A stretch of DNA of 64,000 nt from Chamaea fasciata (Eukaryota > Chordata > Aves > Passeriformes > Sylviidae), in contig JARCOQ010000008.1 in assembly GCA_029207755.1 (NCBI GenBank), forward strand, positions 24,231,021 through 24,295,020, written 5' to 3'. The notes beneath the pieces were generated by a model. That model did no database searches and was not told where the DNA came from. It worked only from the letters and a program-made list of their open reading frames with translations. The position numbers were made by a program, and so were the translations under genes. Positions 38,001 to 48,520 of the stretch are shown here, in pieces; the stretch's first letter is position 1; each line of letters starts with the position of its first letter.

Positions 38001-38367
38001 TGTTTGTTAAGGAATAGCTGTGATGACTGAAGGAATTCTGTCTCATCTTGAGTTCCTTGGTCATGAATTGTCAAAACCACCAGTGCCTGAGAAGCTCGGC
38101 TGGTTTTCTCCTGTGGTCCTGTCTGCCTCTTTCTTCAGGCTGTGCTGGGTTTGGAAGGCAGCCATGGCAAACATAGGTTCTCTGGGTCAGGGAAAGGCAA
38201 TGGGCCCTCTCTTTCCCGCCTAAAGTCTGCCCATTCCTAAAACCTAATACTCGAGTCCTTCACTTGAATTTTGATGGGCAAGATCTCATGAGCTGGGGAT
38301 TTCCCTGGGGATTTTTTTCCCCCAGTAGGAGCAGAGACTCTGGGCTCTCAGTGAGCAGTGTGGTGAG
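35031..38367. other. No gene recognised
   Basis: Non-coding. The 162-codon minus frame at 35684-36172 and the overlapping plus/minus pair at 36908-37295 lack recognisable domains. An ATAAAACC/ATTAAAAAC polyadenylation-like cluster near 36246-36268 has no associated coding or LTR structure that I can define. Confidence 0.5.
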
Positions 38368-38432
38368 CGCTGGTTGCAAACCACAAGGGTTAAGTGGCTT
38401 GTCAGATGACGGGCGGTGAGAAACTGCCGCCG
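38368..38432. other. Small CpG-rich patch
   Basis: Five CpGs in 65 bp (AGCGCT, GACGGGCGG, GCCGCCGCC). It is too short to be a CpG island, and no promoter motif or exon is visible next to it. Confidence 0.5.
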
Positions 38433-38959
38433 CCTGTGTGTGGTCTTCCCTGTTCACACTCAAGTGTTTTACCAAACAAAACCCCAACAAACAACACAAA
38501 AAACCCTTTTGTAAATCTTGAATTCCAGGTAATGACTTGACCTGTACCTCATGTGAGATCACAGTGACGCTTGGTAGACAGTCCTTTTCACATCCCTGGG
38601 TTATTGTGCAAAACACTGTGAATGCAAAATAACCTGGGGCCACCTGTGGGTTTTCTTAAATTAAACATCCCACAAGTGTGAGCAAGTGCATTCTGACAAT
38701 AGCCTAAACCAACAACACCACTCAAGGCGGAGAGAGGGAAAGCCTCTTTGGGGAGACTGACATCTACAGACTTCTTTATTAGATATAATCCCCTCTTGCC
38801 TTAAGACTGGCCTGGGCTGGAAACCAGTCCCGAATTGGACTTTGAGGTATTTATAATGGATGTTAGCATAACACTCCTGAGCTCCAGCTGGAAGAATAGT
38901 AATATTTTATGCTCTGTTGCGCAAATTTATTGAAAGAGTCAGACCTATTCCACAGACCT

Positions 38960-39130
38960 TGCAATGAGAGTATATGAACAGGAGAAAAGAAGTTGTCTTA
39001 GGCCCAGTATTAGCAAAGCATACTGGGAAAGGCTAAATGACTTGCCCAAGGTCATGCAGGGATTTTTTGGCACATCAGCAAGCTGAACCCAGCCCTCTTT
39101 ATGTCCCAGTCTAACACTTTAAGCACAGAA
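38960..39130 (-). mobile_element. MIR-like SINE relic, reverse orientation
   Basis: TAAATGACTTGCCCAAGGTC followed by ATGCAGG, a degraded GGCAC...AGC...GAACCCAG and a final TAACACTTTAAGCAC matches the reverse complement of the conserved core and 5' half of a MIR SINE. The core (about 39029-39065) is strongest; limits beyond it are approximate. MIR-type elements are mobile relics more than 100 million years old, shared across amniotes and usually heavily decayed in birds. Confidence 0.7.
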
Positions 39131-42100
39131 ACATAGTTTTTCCAGAAGGAACAACTGGCAGATTAAAAAGTAAAGATTTTTTGGTTTGCTTTTATTCTCT
39201 TTTTCCTCTTTTCTTCCCACATTTGATGTACAGGAAAGAACAAATTAGCTCATTTAAAACCAACTGGAATTTTCACCCCAACTTGAGCATATTTTTCCAG
39301 ATTCAAAGCCATTTTTTCAATGTTTTCGTTTCTTAATCTTATTTTGTATGAACATGAGACTCTCTTCCTCCCAGAACCGTGTGTGCCTACAAGGGCCAAA
39401 CCACCACTTGAAAGGCTATTCCTGAAGTATCTGGGGCGTGTCCAGAACTGGGGAACACTGGAAAACTTGCAGACAACCTTGGCCTCTCCCCCTCTGTTTG
39501 CATATCAAGTCAATCTGCAGAAAAAATGCTCCAGAAAAAAGTTTTAGTTTGCAGAGGGGTGATAAAGAGACCTTTGAATAACCTTGGGACTTTGATGGCT
39601 TCAAGAAAATGGAAGCTGATTCCAAACCCATTTCTGGTGTGGGGTTTGGTTTGGCAAAAACAAAGTCTGACTGATGAGGTTTGGCCAAACTGAGCCTCCA
39701 GTTTTCTGGCCAGTATCTGGTTCAAGAGAATGTCAGTTCTTGGGTGTGCTTCCACACATTTGAATTTCCTCTCTGCTTAGAGCCTCCAGGAAAAATAGAA
39801 ATAGCCAGAAGTTCCTTCTGCAAGTACATTGAGTCAAAATACAAATTCAGGAGTGGTGCAGTCTCTCCTAGATATGTGCAGCCATGGCATCAGATCGATG
39901 AAGGCTGTACCAAACAAAGCACTTGCTCTTACTTCTTAGCACAGAAACAGCAGTGGAAGTCTTTATATCCTGGACTTTCTAAGATATTCATGCCTTTTGG
40001 GATATGTGTAAGCACTGGGCCGGATGGTGCTGATGGGGAAAAAATAACCCGCGTTACATCTTCCTTGGAAAAGTATGGTCTGGCCCTGTTCCTCAAGGAT
40101 ACACATCACATCCCAGACCCATGCAGACAGGCATCTGCAGTTTCAGTCTCTGGCCTATTCACTTTGTGCTGGGATTGGTAACTGAGGTGTCAGTTGTGCT
40201 GACAAGCTGTTGTCAAAGGAGAAAACACATGGCTTTTCCCGGCCCACATGGAGGATGTGTTGGGTTTAACCCCCATGAATCATTGTGCTGGATACAATCT
40301 TCACACCTCAGACAACTCATCCTAAAATACTGAAATAGCTCAAACTGTAAAAATGGCTCTGAAATGTCCCAGATTTGGTGTGTGGATGTTTCTTCTGAAG
40401 TCAACATTGCCAACAAGGGCTGTGAGAAGACTTTCCCGAGGTCTACATTGCAACCAGATAAGACAGAGTGGAAGAATCAACATATTTTGCAGGAGTTTCC
40501 TTCACAGTCCTTGATGTCCTGCTGTTGGGGTACAGAAGTATCTTTACACCTCTGGAGCAGTCTCCAGCAATTAAAGGGTTTTAGGGTGCCTAACTGGTGC
40601 TGATGATCTGCATCTCAATTTATCCATTTTTTTTTCTTATCTTGAGGTTCATTTATCAGAGCTCTCTGTCCCATTAGTAGCCTTCAGTTTTCCTGTTATT
40701 GAAACCTGCTTTTTTGCAGAATCTCACCTTGCTACTGGACTTACAAGTTTGTGTTTTGCCTTTCTGTTGGAGATTGCAAAGAGCAGACTCATGGAAATCT
40801 GTTGAACATAATTTTAGAACTGAACTTCCAAGATGTCATCATTTCAAAACAGAACTTTACTTCCAAGGACCATCAAATGTTTAACATTCCTACGAGAACG
40901 AACTTCCTTACTAGTGTCTTTCCTGGCAGTTCCTGACCCATTCAAGGTCTTCCTCCATGGTTTTACCTGTTGTTAGTCTCCTCTGGTTTCTTTTCTGGGC
41001 TTGGTCTTCTCACAGCCAGTCCAGGTTCTCTGTGACAAAATAATGCTGCCTACCACATCTTCCTTCTGACACAGCTCTCTCTGAAGTTCCTTCTTCCCTT
41101 CCTGCCACTGGCACATTACCTATAACCTGACACCTTTCATTCTTTTCATTGCTCCAAACCTTTCTCCTTCAAGTAAGTGAAAAATCAGGCTCTTCTGGTT
41201 GTAATCACCTCCTTAAACTGTTCATTTCAATTACTAAATTTAAATGCACATCATTGTTCCCATATTGAAGGATGCTTCTTGGCCAAGGTTAATAAACACC
41301 AAAAAAGAAGAATTCACAGCACAGCATAACACTTTTGTAGTAACTTCACAAACACAACTGGAATCTGTGAGAATGAATTGGTTTCCTGGAGGAGGAGGGC
41401 CCAACATAAAACTATCTGATACTCATGGGCAGGAGGCTGTACATTGAGCCAGCACGTGCTCCAGCCTTAGCCAGGTGCTTCAGGCACTTGGAGAATTTGA
41501 TTTTGGATTCTCCCTGTCCTGGGCTGGGTAACTGGATTCCTTACTTCATTCAGTTCCCTCAGAGCATGTTCACTTCAGCTCTACCCTCCCAGATCCTGTC
41601 TTACCTCTGCAATCCTTGTTTTGTCTGTTAATTGGCCACTAACCACCTCACTGCCTGCCTCTCTCTGGAGGATCACTGTTTATTGTGAAATGGGAATCTC
41701 TTTCTCCTCCACTCTTGGCTATTCTTCATCTGCTTTGATAGTCTCCACAAGAAGCAGGCCTGTTTCCACCTTCGGTTTTGAACACTACGTGGAAAAAATG
41801 GGATTTTTTTTATTGTCTGCACATAAGTTTTATAACAAACATGCAAGTGAGGACTGAAAATTACTCAAAAAAGGTCACATTAAAAAAAAAAATGGATCAG
41901 TGAGTTCCTAAATTTTAAGGAGATACGCAGACACTGCTTTAAACAGAGACTATACTCCTGTGTTTGTGGTTCCAGCACTGAAAGTAGCAGCCCAGGTCCA
42001 AGCACAGACTTGAAAGGTGTCTGTTTCTTTTGTCAGACTCTGTTCTTTCCCTCTGCCTAAGTTTTAAAGTTTTCAGAAAAGTATTGTTTGAAGTTTTCCT

Positions 42101-42207
42101 TTTGCCAACCCGTCAGCCAGAAAGTCAGTGGGAGACAGATAGACCCATAAAAGGTAATAGCTAAATTAGTAACATGCAGAAATTCCTCACACTCACCTCT
42201 GTATTGG
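39131..42207. other. No gene recognised
   Basis: Non-coding. The 166-codon plus frame at 39681-40181 has no recognisable domain. A small CpG pair group (GGCCGG, CCCGCG) occurs at 40019-40052. Confidence 0.5.
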
Positions 42208-42247
42208 CAAGGGAAGATGCAGCTGACAAGGGAAGATGCAGCTGACA
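42208..42247. repeat. 19-bp perfect tandem duplication
   Basis: CAAGGGAAGATGCAGCTGA occurs at 42208-42226 and again at 42227-42245 without mismatch, then CA. Perfect identity points to a recent slippage duplication. Confidence 0.98.
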
Positions 42248-43136
42248 TGGATTAGCTGAGCATGAGTTTAAGCTAAAAGCTTTGGAGATAATTAACAAAA
42301 CCCCCCAAACTAATTCAGTTGATCTATTCCTTTGTGTTTGCTTGACTTGCAAGTGAGGACCTGTGGCCGCTGCTTTTTTTTTCGGTTCCCAGGAGAAAAT
42401 TACTAAACGCTAACTAATAACACCAAAAATCTTGTTGCCTCATGGGGCTTCTCTCTGCAGCATTATGTCACTCATTGCAGTGTGCAGGAAGCAGAAAAAA
42501 GTTGTCTTTATTTCTGCATAGACTCTGCCTCTGGGCTGGGTGAAACTGAAGTCACACAAACCTGCAGAGCAAAAGAAAAGGACAGGGTGAAGTGAAAAAC
42601 ATTCCCCTGCTCTCTTCACTTTCCCTTTGCAGCAGAGGAAGAAAAGGTTTTGTTTCCATGTGGAATATTTTCAGATATTTCTTTGTCAAGAGTGGATTTG
42701 AGCTTAGGAAAAGCTTAGTTCACTTCCCTAGCTCAGCTGCAGTTCTCCAGTGCACCTTTGTCCACTTAAGCCTGGGTTAAGTCATCTCTTCCCTCTTCTG
42801 CGTTGTGCATAGTTCAGGCCCTGTCCTCTCTAGGTAGAATGGAATAATTTAAGTTATTAAATTCATGCACTCCAAGATCCAGCAAATTCCTCTGTCTTTT
42901 CCAATTCCTGTACATCTTCCAGAACCAAGTGCTGTTTTAACCCTTCCTACCCTTCCTGGCAGCCTGGGCTGCACCTGCCAGAAACAAAGACCTTGAGTCC
43001 ATAAAATCCCTCTCTATAAGCAGACAGCTCTGCTTGAGTGGTTATCTTTATTGCAGGCAATGGATGAAGAACAGTGTTGTTCTCTCTGCACTGCTGACTG
43101 TAGGAGTCTTTCTGTCATATTGCCAAGCCTGGAGGG

Positions 43137-43164
43137 AAAAAAAAAAAAAAAAAGAAAAAAAAAA
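43137..43164. repeat. Poly-A run with one G
   Basis: Twenty-eight bases of A with a single G interruption at 43154, just 5' of a MIR-like relic. No target-site duplication or retrocopy body is recognised. Confidence 0.95.
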
Positions 43165-43219
43165 GCTAAAAGCTAAGTTCTGTAACTCAAGGGGACAAAT
43201 TATATTTAGCTGGAAATTC

Positions 43220-43318
43220 TGGGTTCCCTGGGGCAAATAATCTCCTCTTTTTCATTTCACCCAGCTCTAAAATGGGAATAACACACCTTATCCTATCATG
43301 TAGCATGGAGATGTATGA
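43220..43318 (+). mobile_element. MIR-like SINE relic
   Basis: CCCTGGGGCAAATAATCTCC, then TTTCAC...CTCTAAAATGGGAATAAC, ACACCTTATC and TAGCATGGAGATG follow the order of the central and 3' parts of MIR: CCTTGGGCAAGT, then CTGTAAAATGGG, then ACCTACCTCATAGG. It is sense orientation, diverged and truncated at both ends. Confidence 0.7.
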
Positions 43319-46300
43319 TTCCACAGCAGAGAGGAGAGGTTTGTGCCTGCCAACTGTATAAATATGTAGATTTGAAACTATTTCTGGATATTCTAAGGAA
43401 CCTTTTTGAGGATGTACAACAGATCATGGGCTAATCAAACTTGTTTTGAGGATTCTGTTTTTGGGAAGGGACACTTTCTCATGCAGCCACCCATGCTGTA
43501 GGCTTCTGAAGTGTCTGAAATTGCCAATGAATCAGCTGTTCTAGTGAGGGCCCTGACATTCACATGGAGTTGAAGCTGACCCATCTTTCACATTCAGAAA
43601 CTTTCCAGGGTTCCAGCTGATCCACACAGAAGAAATGCATACAGCTTTTGCAGTCTAAAAATCTAGACTTTATATTTTCTCTGGTTTAGAAAATTTATAA
43701 GTGAGTCACAGCTCAATGCTACAGCATACATAGCATGTATGATGGTCTGTCAAAAAATTTCTTTTCTACAAGTTAGCATTGTACTGAGAGGCTTATTCTT
43801 TCTCTTGAATCATCCAGCCACTCTTAAAGCAAAGCTATCAGGAGAGAGAGCTTGTCAGAGTTCCCTGGAGTAGCAATTTCTACGTCCATCTTGGAGTGGA
43901 GGAACCTGAAGAATCAAAGTGTCCATCTTAATAAATTCCAGGAGGGTTTAGAGGGCAATCTGAATTCTGAAAAGCAATGACATGATTAACAAGCTTCCAA
44001 GAATTTTCTCATAATAATTCCCCCACACATGCAGACTGCTCTCTGATTATGTGACAAAAGAGCACAAATTAATGCATCTTTTCCAATGTCTAGTCATGTT
44101 GGGTCTTTCAGTCTATGGAGGACTCTAGTCCAACTGCAGCTCACAAGAATTGATCTCCGCTTTGTTTATTCTTTCTTTGTGTTGATAAATGGATCAGTGT
44201 CACTGCAGTTAATAATGTTCCCTTATTTTTTTCCCAGCAGTTTGAGGTGATGCTCTCAGGGGCTGGAAACAGCTACAAAACAAAGCTTATGTCATGGCTG
44301 ATCTACATGTGTATTAAGCAAGAGGCGTTTCTTCATGGTGTTGCATTGCTGTAAGTTCAGATTGACACAAGAAAAGTTCTTGCTTCTTCCCTCATTCCAA
44401 TCTGGATTTTGCTATCTATGAGCAAGGAGATAACTTCTTGACCATTCTCATGGGCATTTTAACCCACTGAAGGTGAAGATTTCTGGGTAAAGTGGCATTC
44501 TACCTAGCAAACCCATGAAGGATACAAAGGATCGAACCAGCTGCTCTGAGAAAATATGAGCTGTCTGTGATACATATATTTTTGTAGAGAAACAGACTGA
44601 CTTGAGCCTATTATGTGTCTGCTTTTTGTTTGTGTAGGTAGTGGAACTGGCCCCACATCTACAATAACACCATCACTAATGAAGAAAGCAAGGAGAGATT
44701 TGTAGGGAGAGATGACAACCCTGGTTAGAGCAACTGATAAGAAGCAAAGACCAGACATTTCTTGGGCTTGAAACTGAAGAAGCAGCATTCCAGCTAACAA
44801 AGATGGGTAAAACTTGCTTTGCAGCTTGGGCTGAATTGCGATTATCAGTTTGATGTTTGGTGAGACAAGAGTATATGGCACCTATGAAAATGAAAGAGAT
44901 ATTAACAGAAGTGGCAAGTTAATAACTTCTGTGTCACAGAGACAGATGGAAATTGCTTTAACTGTAGCATAGAAAAATTGTGACGTAAAATCAGCATCTC
45001 CATTGTGCTGTAATTTTGAGAATGAAGCAGAGTTAGGAATTTGACATCCAAAGCTCATCTTTTGAAGGTGTATTGTGGAATGCCTTTGAAGATCAAGACT
45101 AAGAAGTTAAACAGAGCGTGGTTGCATTGTGAGAAATGTTCTCCCACTGGCTGTTTCTGTCTTTCACTGAGTGTCTGAGTGAAAATGCTGCGGTGCACAG
45201 TGGTTGATGGGTTTCCCCACATACTTTCCACAAGGGCATTTGGTGCTTTGGATAGAATAGATCACGTTCTGGAATGAATACATGTAGGATGCAAGGCTTT
45301 GATGGTTTCTTTTGGATAGGAATGGGGCTCTTATTCTATGGGGTATGTACATGTGTCAGCAAGTTTTAAATCTATTGCTTTGCCATGGCCCAGCTCTGCT
45401 TGGGATACATTTGCCATGAGAAATTTTGCTTCTAATTAAGTATTTTGCGAGGTGGAGGCAGTTAGGAAAGTTCAAAGGGAAAGTTTGAGGACAATTTCCC
45501 TCAAATGATCATCAGCTAGCAAAGGCTGTAGTTCCAGGATATTCTGGACAGACTCCAATCTAGTTTGAAATGTGATAACAAAGTGTGTTGTTCATAGGTA
45601 TTTTCTTTATTATATTGTAGTGCATTTTACATATGTTCTTCAGGAGGCTCATTTACATTTGTGATCTCTGTGGAGGAGTTACCTTGTTTGCTGAATGTTT
45701 AGGGGCTGGTACTGTGGTTATCAAGAGTATTCTTTTCACTGCCAATCTGATAGTGTCTGGAGGTTTGGCTGAATATTACAGATTTCAGGGAGTGTGTTTG
45801 GGTGGTTGCTATGTTTCTGAAGTCAGGTCTGCTAGTCCTTTGCTTTTTTCAATCTATAAGTTTATTTTTAGGCTGCCATTTTCAAGGTGGACTTGGTGTC
45901 TGGGAATCATCCAGAGAAAATTATATGTTTTTTGACCTGTGAATGAGTGCTGTGAATAGCAGAAATGCAGTTCTGACAGAAGAGTATTTTTGAACATTTG
46001 CAAACCTTCCCTTTCTCCTGAGAGCACAGTTCAAAGCCCATGATACCAGCTTTGCTCCTCGTGTAACAAAAAACTCTCCCCTCAGAAAGGTTTCAGTCAC
46101 CAGTTTCTCTGTCCACGAGGCTGCAGTTGTGCAATATCATGAGGAAGACACCTTCAAATGAATTCATTGAAGAGTAATGGACTCAGTAGTAAATCAGTCC
46201 TGGTAAGAAAGCCACCTTGTGTTGAATGCACCTGTTGTGGTCTCAAGTCCTGCCATACTCATTTGGCCAAATAAGTCCCTCTGGTAAGCTCTGGTCCTAA

Positions 46301-48003
46301 GGCATATCATAAATACACTCAGGTAAAAGCTATGTGGAAAATGCAGCGTGGACAGCTCCAGGGAGGCTGGATCAATAGCACAACTGGTCAAAAAAGGGTG
46401 GAGAAGAGGAAAAAACTGACAAATATCTGCCTTCAATTTAGTTTCTGTCTGAGATTGTGAATTTATATTTGTCAAAATAGTCTGACTGCCTCTGGGCAAT
46501 AGCTCCTACTGTTTCTCTTTCATGAAATGTGTAGTTAGAAAGTCATAGTTATCTCAGTACTAAATGCCCATCACTTCACCCATGGGGAGAGAGTAAATGC
46601 ATTGATGTGAGTGTGATATGGAACCAACAGACAAGGTAGGAACTGCAAACCCCTGTTCTGAAACTTCTCTTCTGCTTTGTAGGCACTGAAATGATCTACT
46701 GTGCTAAATGATAGATTTGTCTTCTTTGGTGTTCTTAAAAATGACATTTAGAAGTGCAACTGGTTCTGCTAGAATCATGAGTCTGTATCTAAATCTTTCT
46801 TAAGTGAACTCAAATCACCGCCAGAAGTTTACTTTCAAGAAACAACTGATGTGAATTGCTTGCATCACACCTGAAAATTGAAAGGGAACCATTTAGGCAG
46901 ATTTAACACCTTCGTGGTGACTTTAATTTCTTTTCTCCTGGTGGCTGCAGTCACAGAAAACTCCTATTTGGAACATAGTGAGTGATACCAGGCAACTGTA
47001 ACAAAAATCTCTAGTTTCAATTTTCTTTCCCATTTTACTCTACAACTAGTTCTAGAACTTAGACCTGGTGCTGGAATTCAGAGGACACTTGTACCAAATC
47101 AAATGATTCCCAAATGATTTATATCTTTTCCCCTACTAAAAGTGAATCTGGATTTCTCTTGATATTTTGGTGGTGGTGATGCTGGGAGCACACACTATTT
47201 CTATGAGGAGCACTAAAACTGAAATAACCATATGGGTGAGCTTTGCTGGAGCTGAAAGCTATGAATTTTGTGAATGAGATTAAGAAGGACACTCAGGATG
47301 AACATACTGCACTGAAAAATCCTTTCCTCTTTTAGCAACAGCTCTGGAAAAGCAATAAGGAAGCAATTTAAAGCAATTATTGCATTTGTATTAGCTTTTC
47401 ACAAAATGGGGTTTCTCTTGTATATCTTACCTGCTCTAGAGGTTTAAAATAGAGCACTCTATATGGTACATTTTCTTCCTGATTTGCTGGTCAGGATAAT
47501 TTTCTGTCTATTGTTCTGATTACTTTAAATTATAAACATAGAAGCCTTTAGTCTTTGTCTCAGAACAACGCATTCCATAGAAAATAGAGCTCTGACAGTT
47601 TCAAACTTTAAAAAAAACCCCCATGCAGCATCACCCCAGAATAGTAATAACGTTAATTTTAAAAATAGTGATAATAAAGATTATTCTCTTAAGATATATT
47701 CTGAATTTTGAAACTTAAACTTTCCCTGAGGCCACAAAAGTGCAAGAGCTGCTCTGATGATTAAAATATAGGAGTTTCTTTTGCTTGTGTTTCTCTTTTA
47801 ATTGATTCTTCCCAGGAAAGAAAGACAACAATTTATAAGAGTGACTTTTCATTGCAATATATGAATCTCTCACTCTTATCAGAGTAAACAGTATTTTTTG
47901 AGAGTTCTAGTCTGGCATTTCCCTTTGTCTTCAGAAAGCCAGCACGTGAAACTTCTCTCTTAATGGAGTGATACCACATACTCCCCCACTTTATCAAAAA
48001 AAG
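43319..48003. other. No gene recognised
   Basis: Non-coding, AT-rich. The minus frame at 44504-44881 (125 codons) has no recognisable domain. Confidence 0.5.
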
Positions 48004-48149
48004 GGTTTTGTGGTGTTTGTTTGTTAGCGGTTTTGGGGGGTTTTTTGGTGTTTTTTTGTTGTTTGTTTGTTTTTGTTTTGGTTTGGTTTAGTTTGGTTTT
48101 TTGGGGTGGTTTTTTTTGGGGTTTTTTTTGGTTTTGTTTTTTTTTTTAG
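48004..48149. repeat. T/G-rich low-complexity tract
   Basis: About 145 bp built of TTTG, GTTTGG and TTTTTGGGG units with runs of up to six G and nine T. One strand has almost no C or A. Adjacent DNA is ordinary. Confidence 0.95.
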
Positions 48150-48246
48150 GAAATGTGCAAATTCTATTTTTTATTGTAAATATATCTAAGGTGTCAGGAT
48201 TTATCTGAAATAATATCTGCAATAATAAGCTCAGGAATGGTCAACC

Positions 48247-48520
48247 TCAATATACACCATCATCAAAAGGACCATCCACTGGATTTATTGGATTGTCATC
48301 CATAAAAACCTGCTTTACCTTGCAGGAAAAAAGAAATGATGGTACATGACCCCAGGGGTGGCTGTTTCTGGGGTTCTTCTCCAGGTGGAAGAGGTTATTC
48401 TTCCCTTTATCCCTGGACTTCTCCTTCGGGCTCTCTGCCTTTTCCAGCTGGATGAAGACTTTCCTGCCTATGCTTCCCACAGCTTCTTCTGCCACTTGTG
48501 GGAAAAGACGTGTTCAACTA
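48247..48520 (-). other. Protein-like minus-strand frame, unproven
   Basis: A minus-strand frame of roughly 85 codons ends at a TGA near 48247. Its composition is strongly charged, with segments such as KAESPKEKSRDKGKNN and VFMDDNPINPVDGPFDDG. It has no ATG of its own (the apparent start codon is GTG), so it would have to be an internal or terminal exon. A TTTTTTCCTGCAAG acceptor-like site lies inside it near 48325. The plus strand is also open here. No family is recognised. Confidence 0.15.

Noticed and set aside
39681..40181. 166-codon plus-strand open frame
   Set aside because: No recognisable motif, Cys- and Ser-rich chance-like composition, and no supporting splice sites that I could match.
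40258..40285. GTTGGGTTTAACCCCCATGAATC resembling an LTR terminus
   Set aside because: Match is shorter and less exact than at 5624 and lacks the following AACCAGCAAC-type block.
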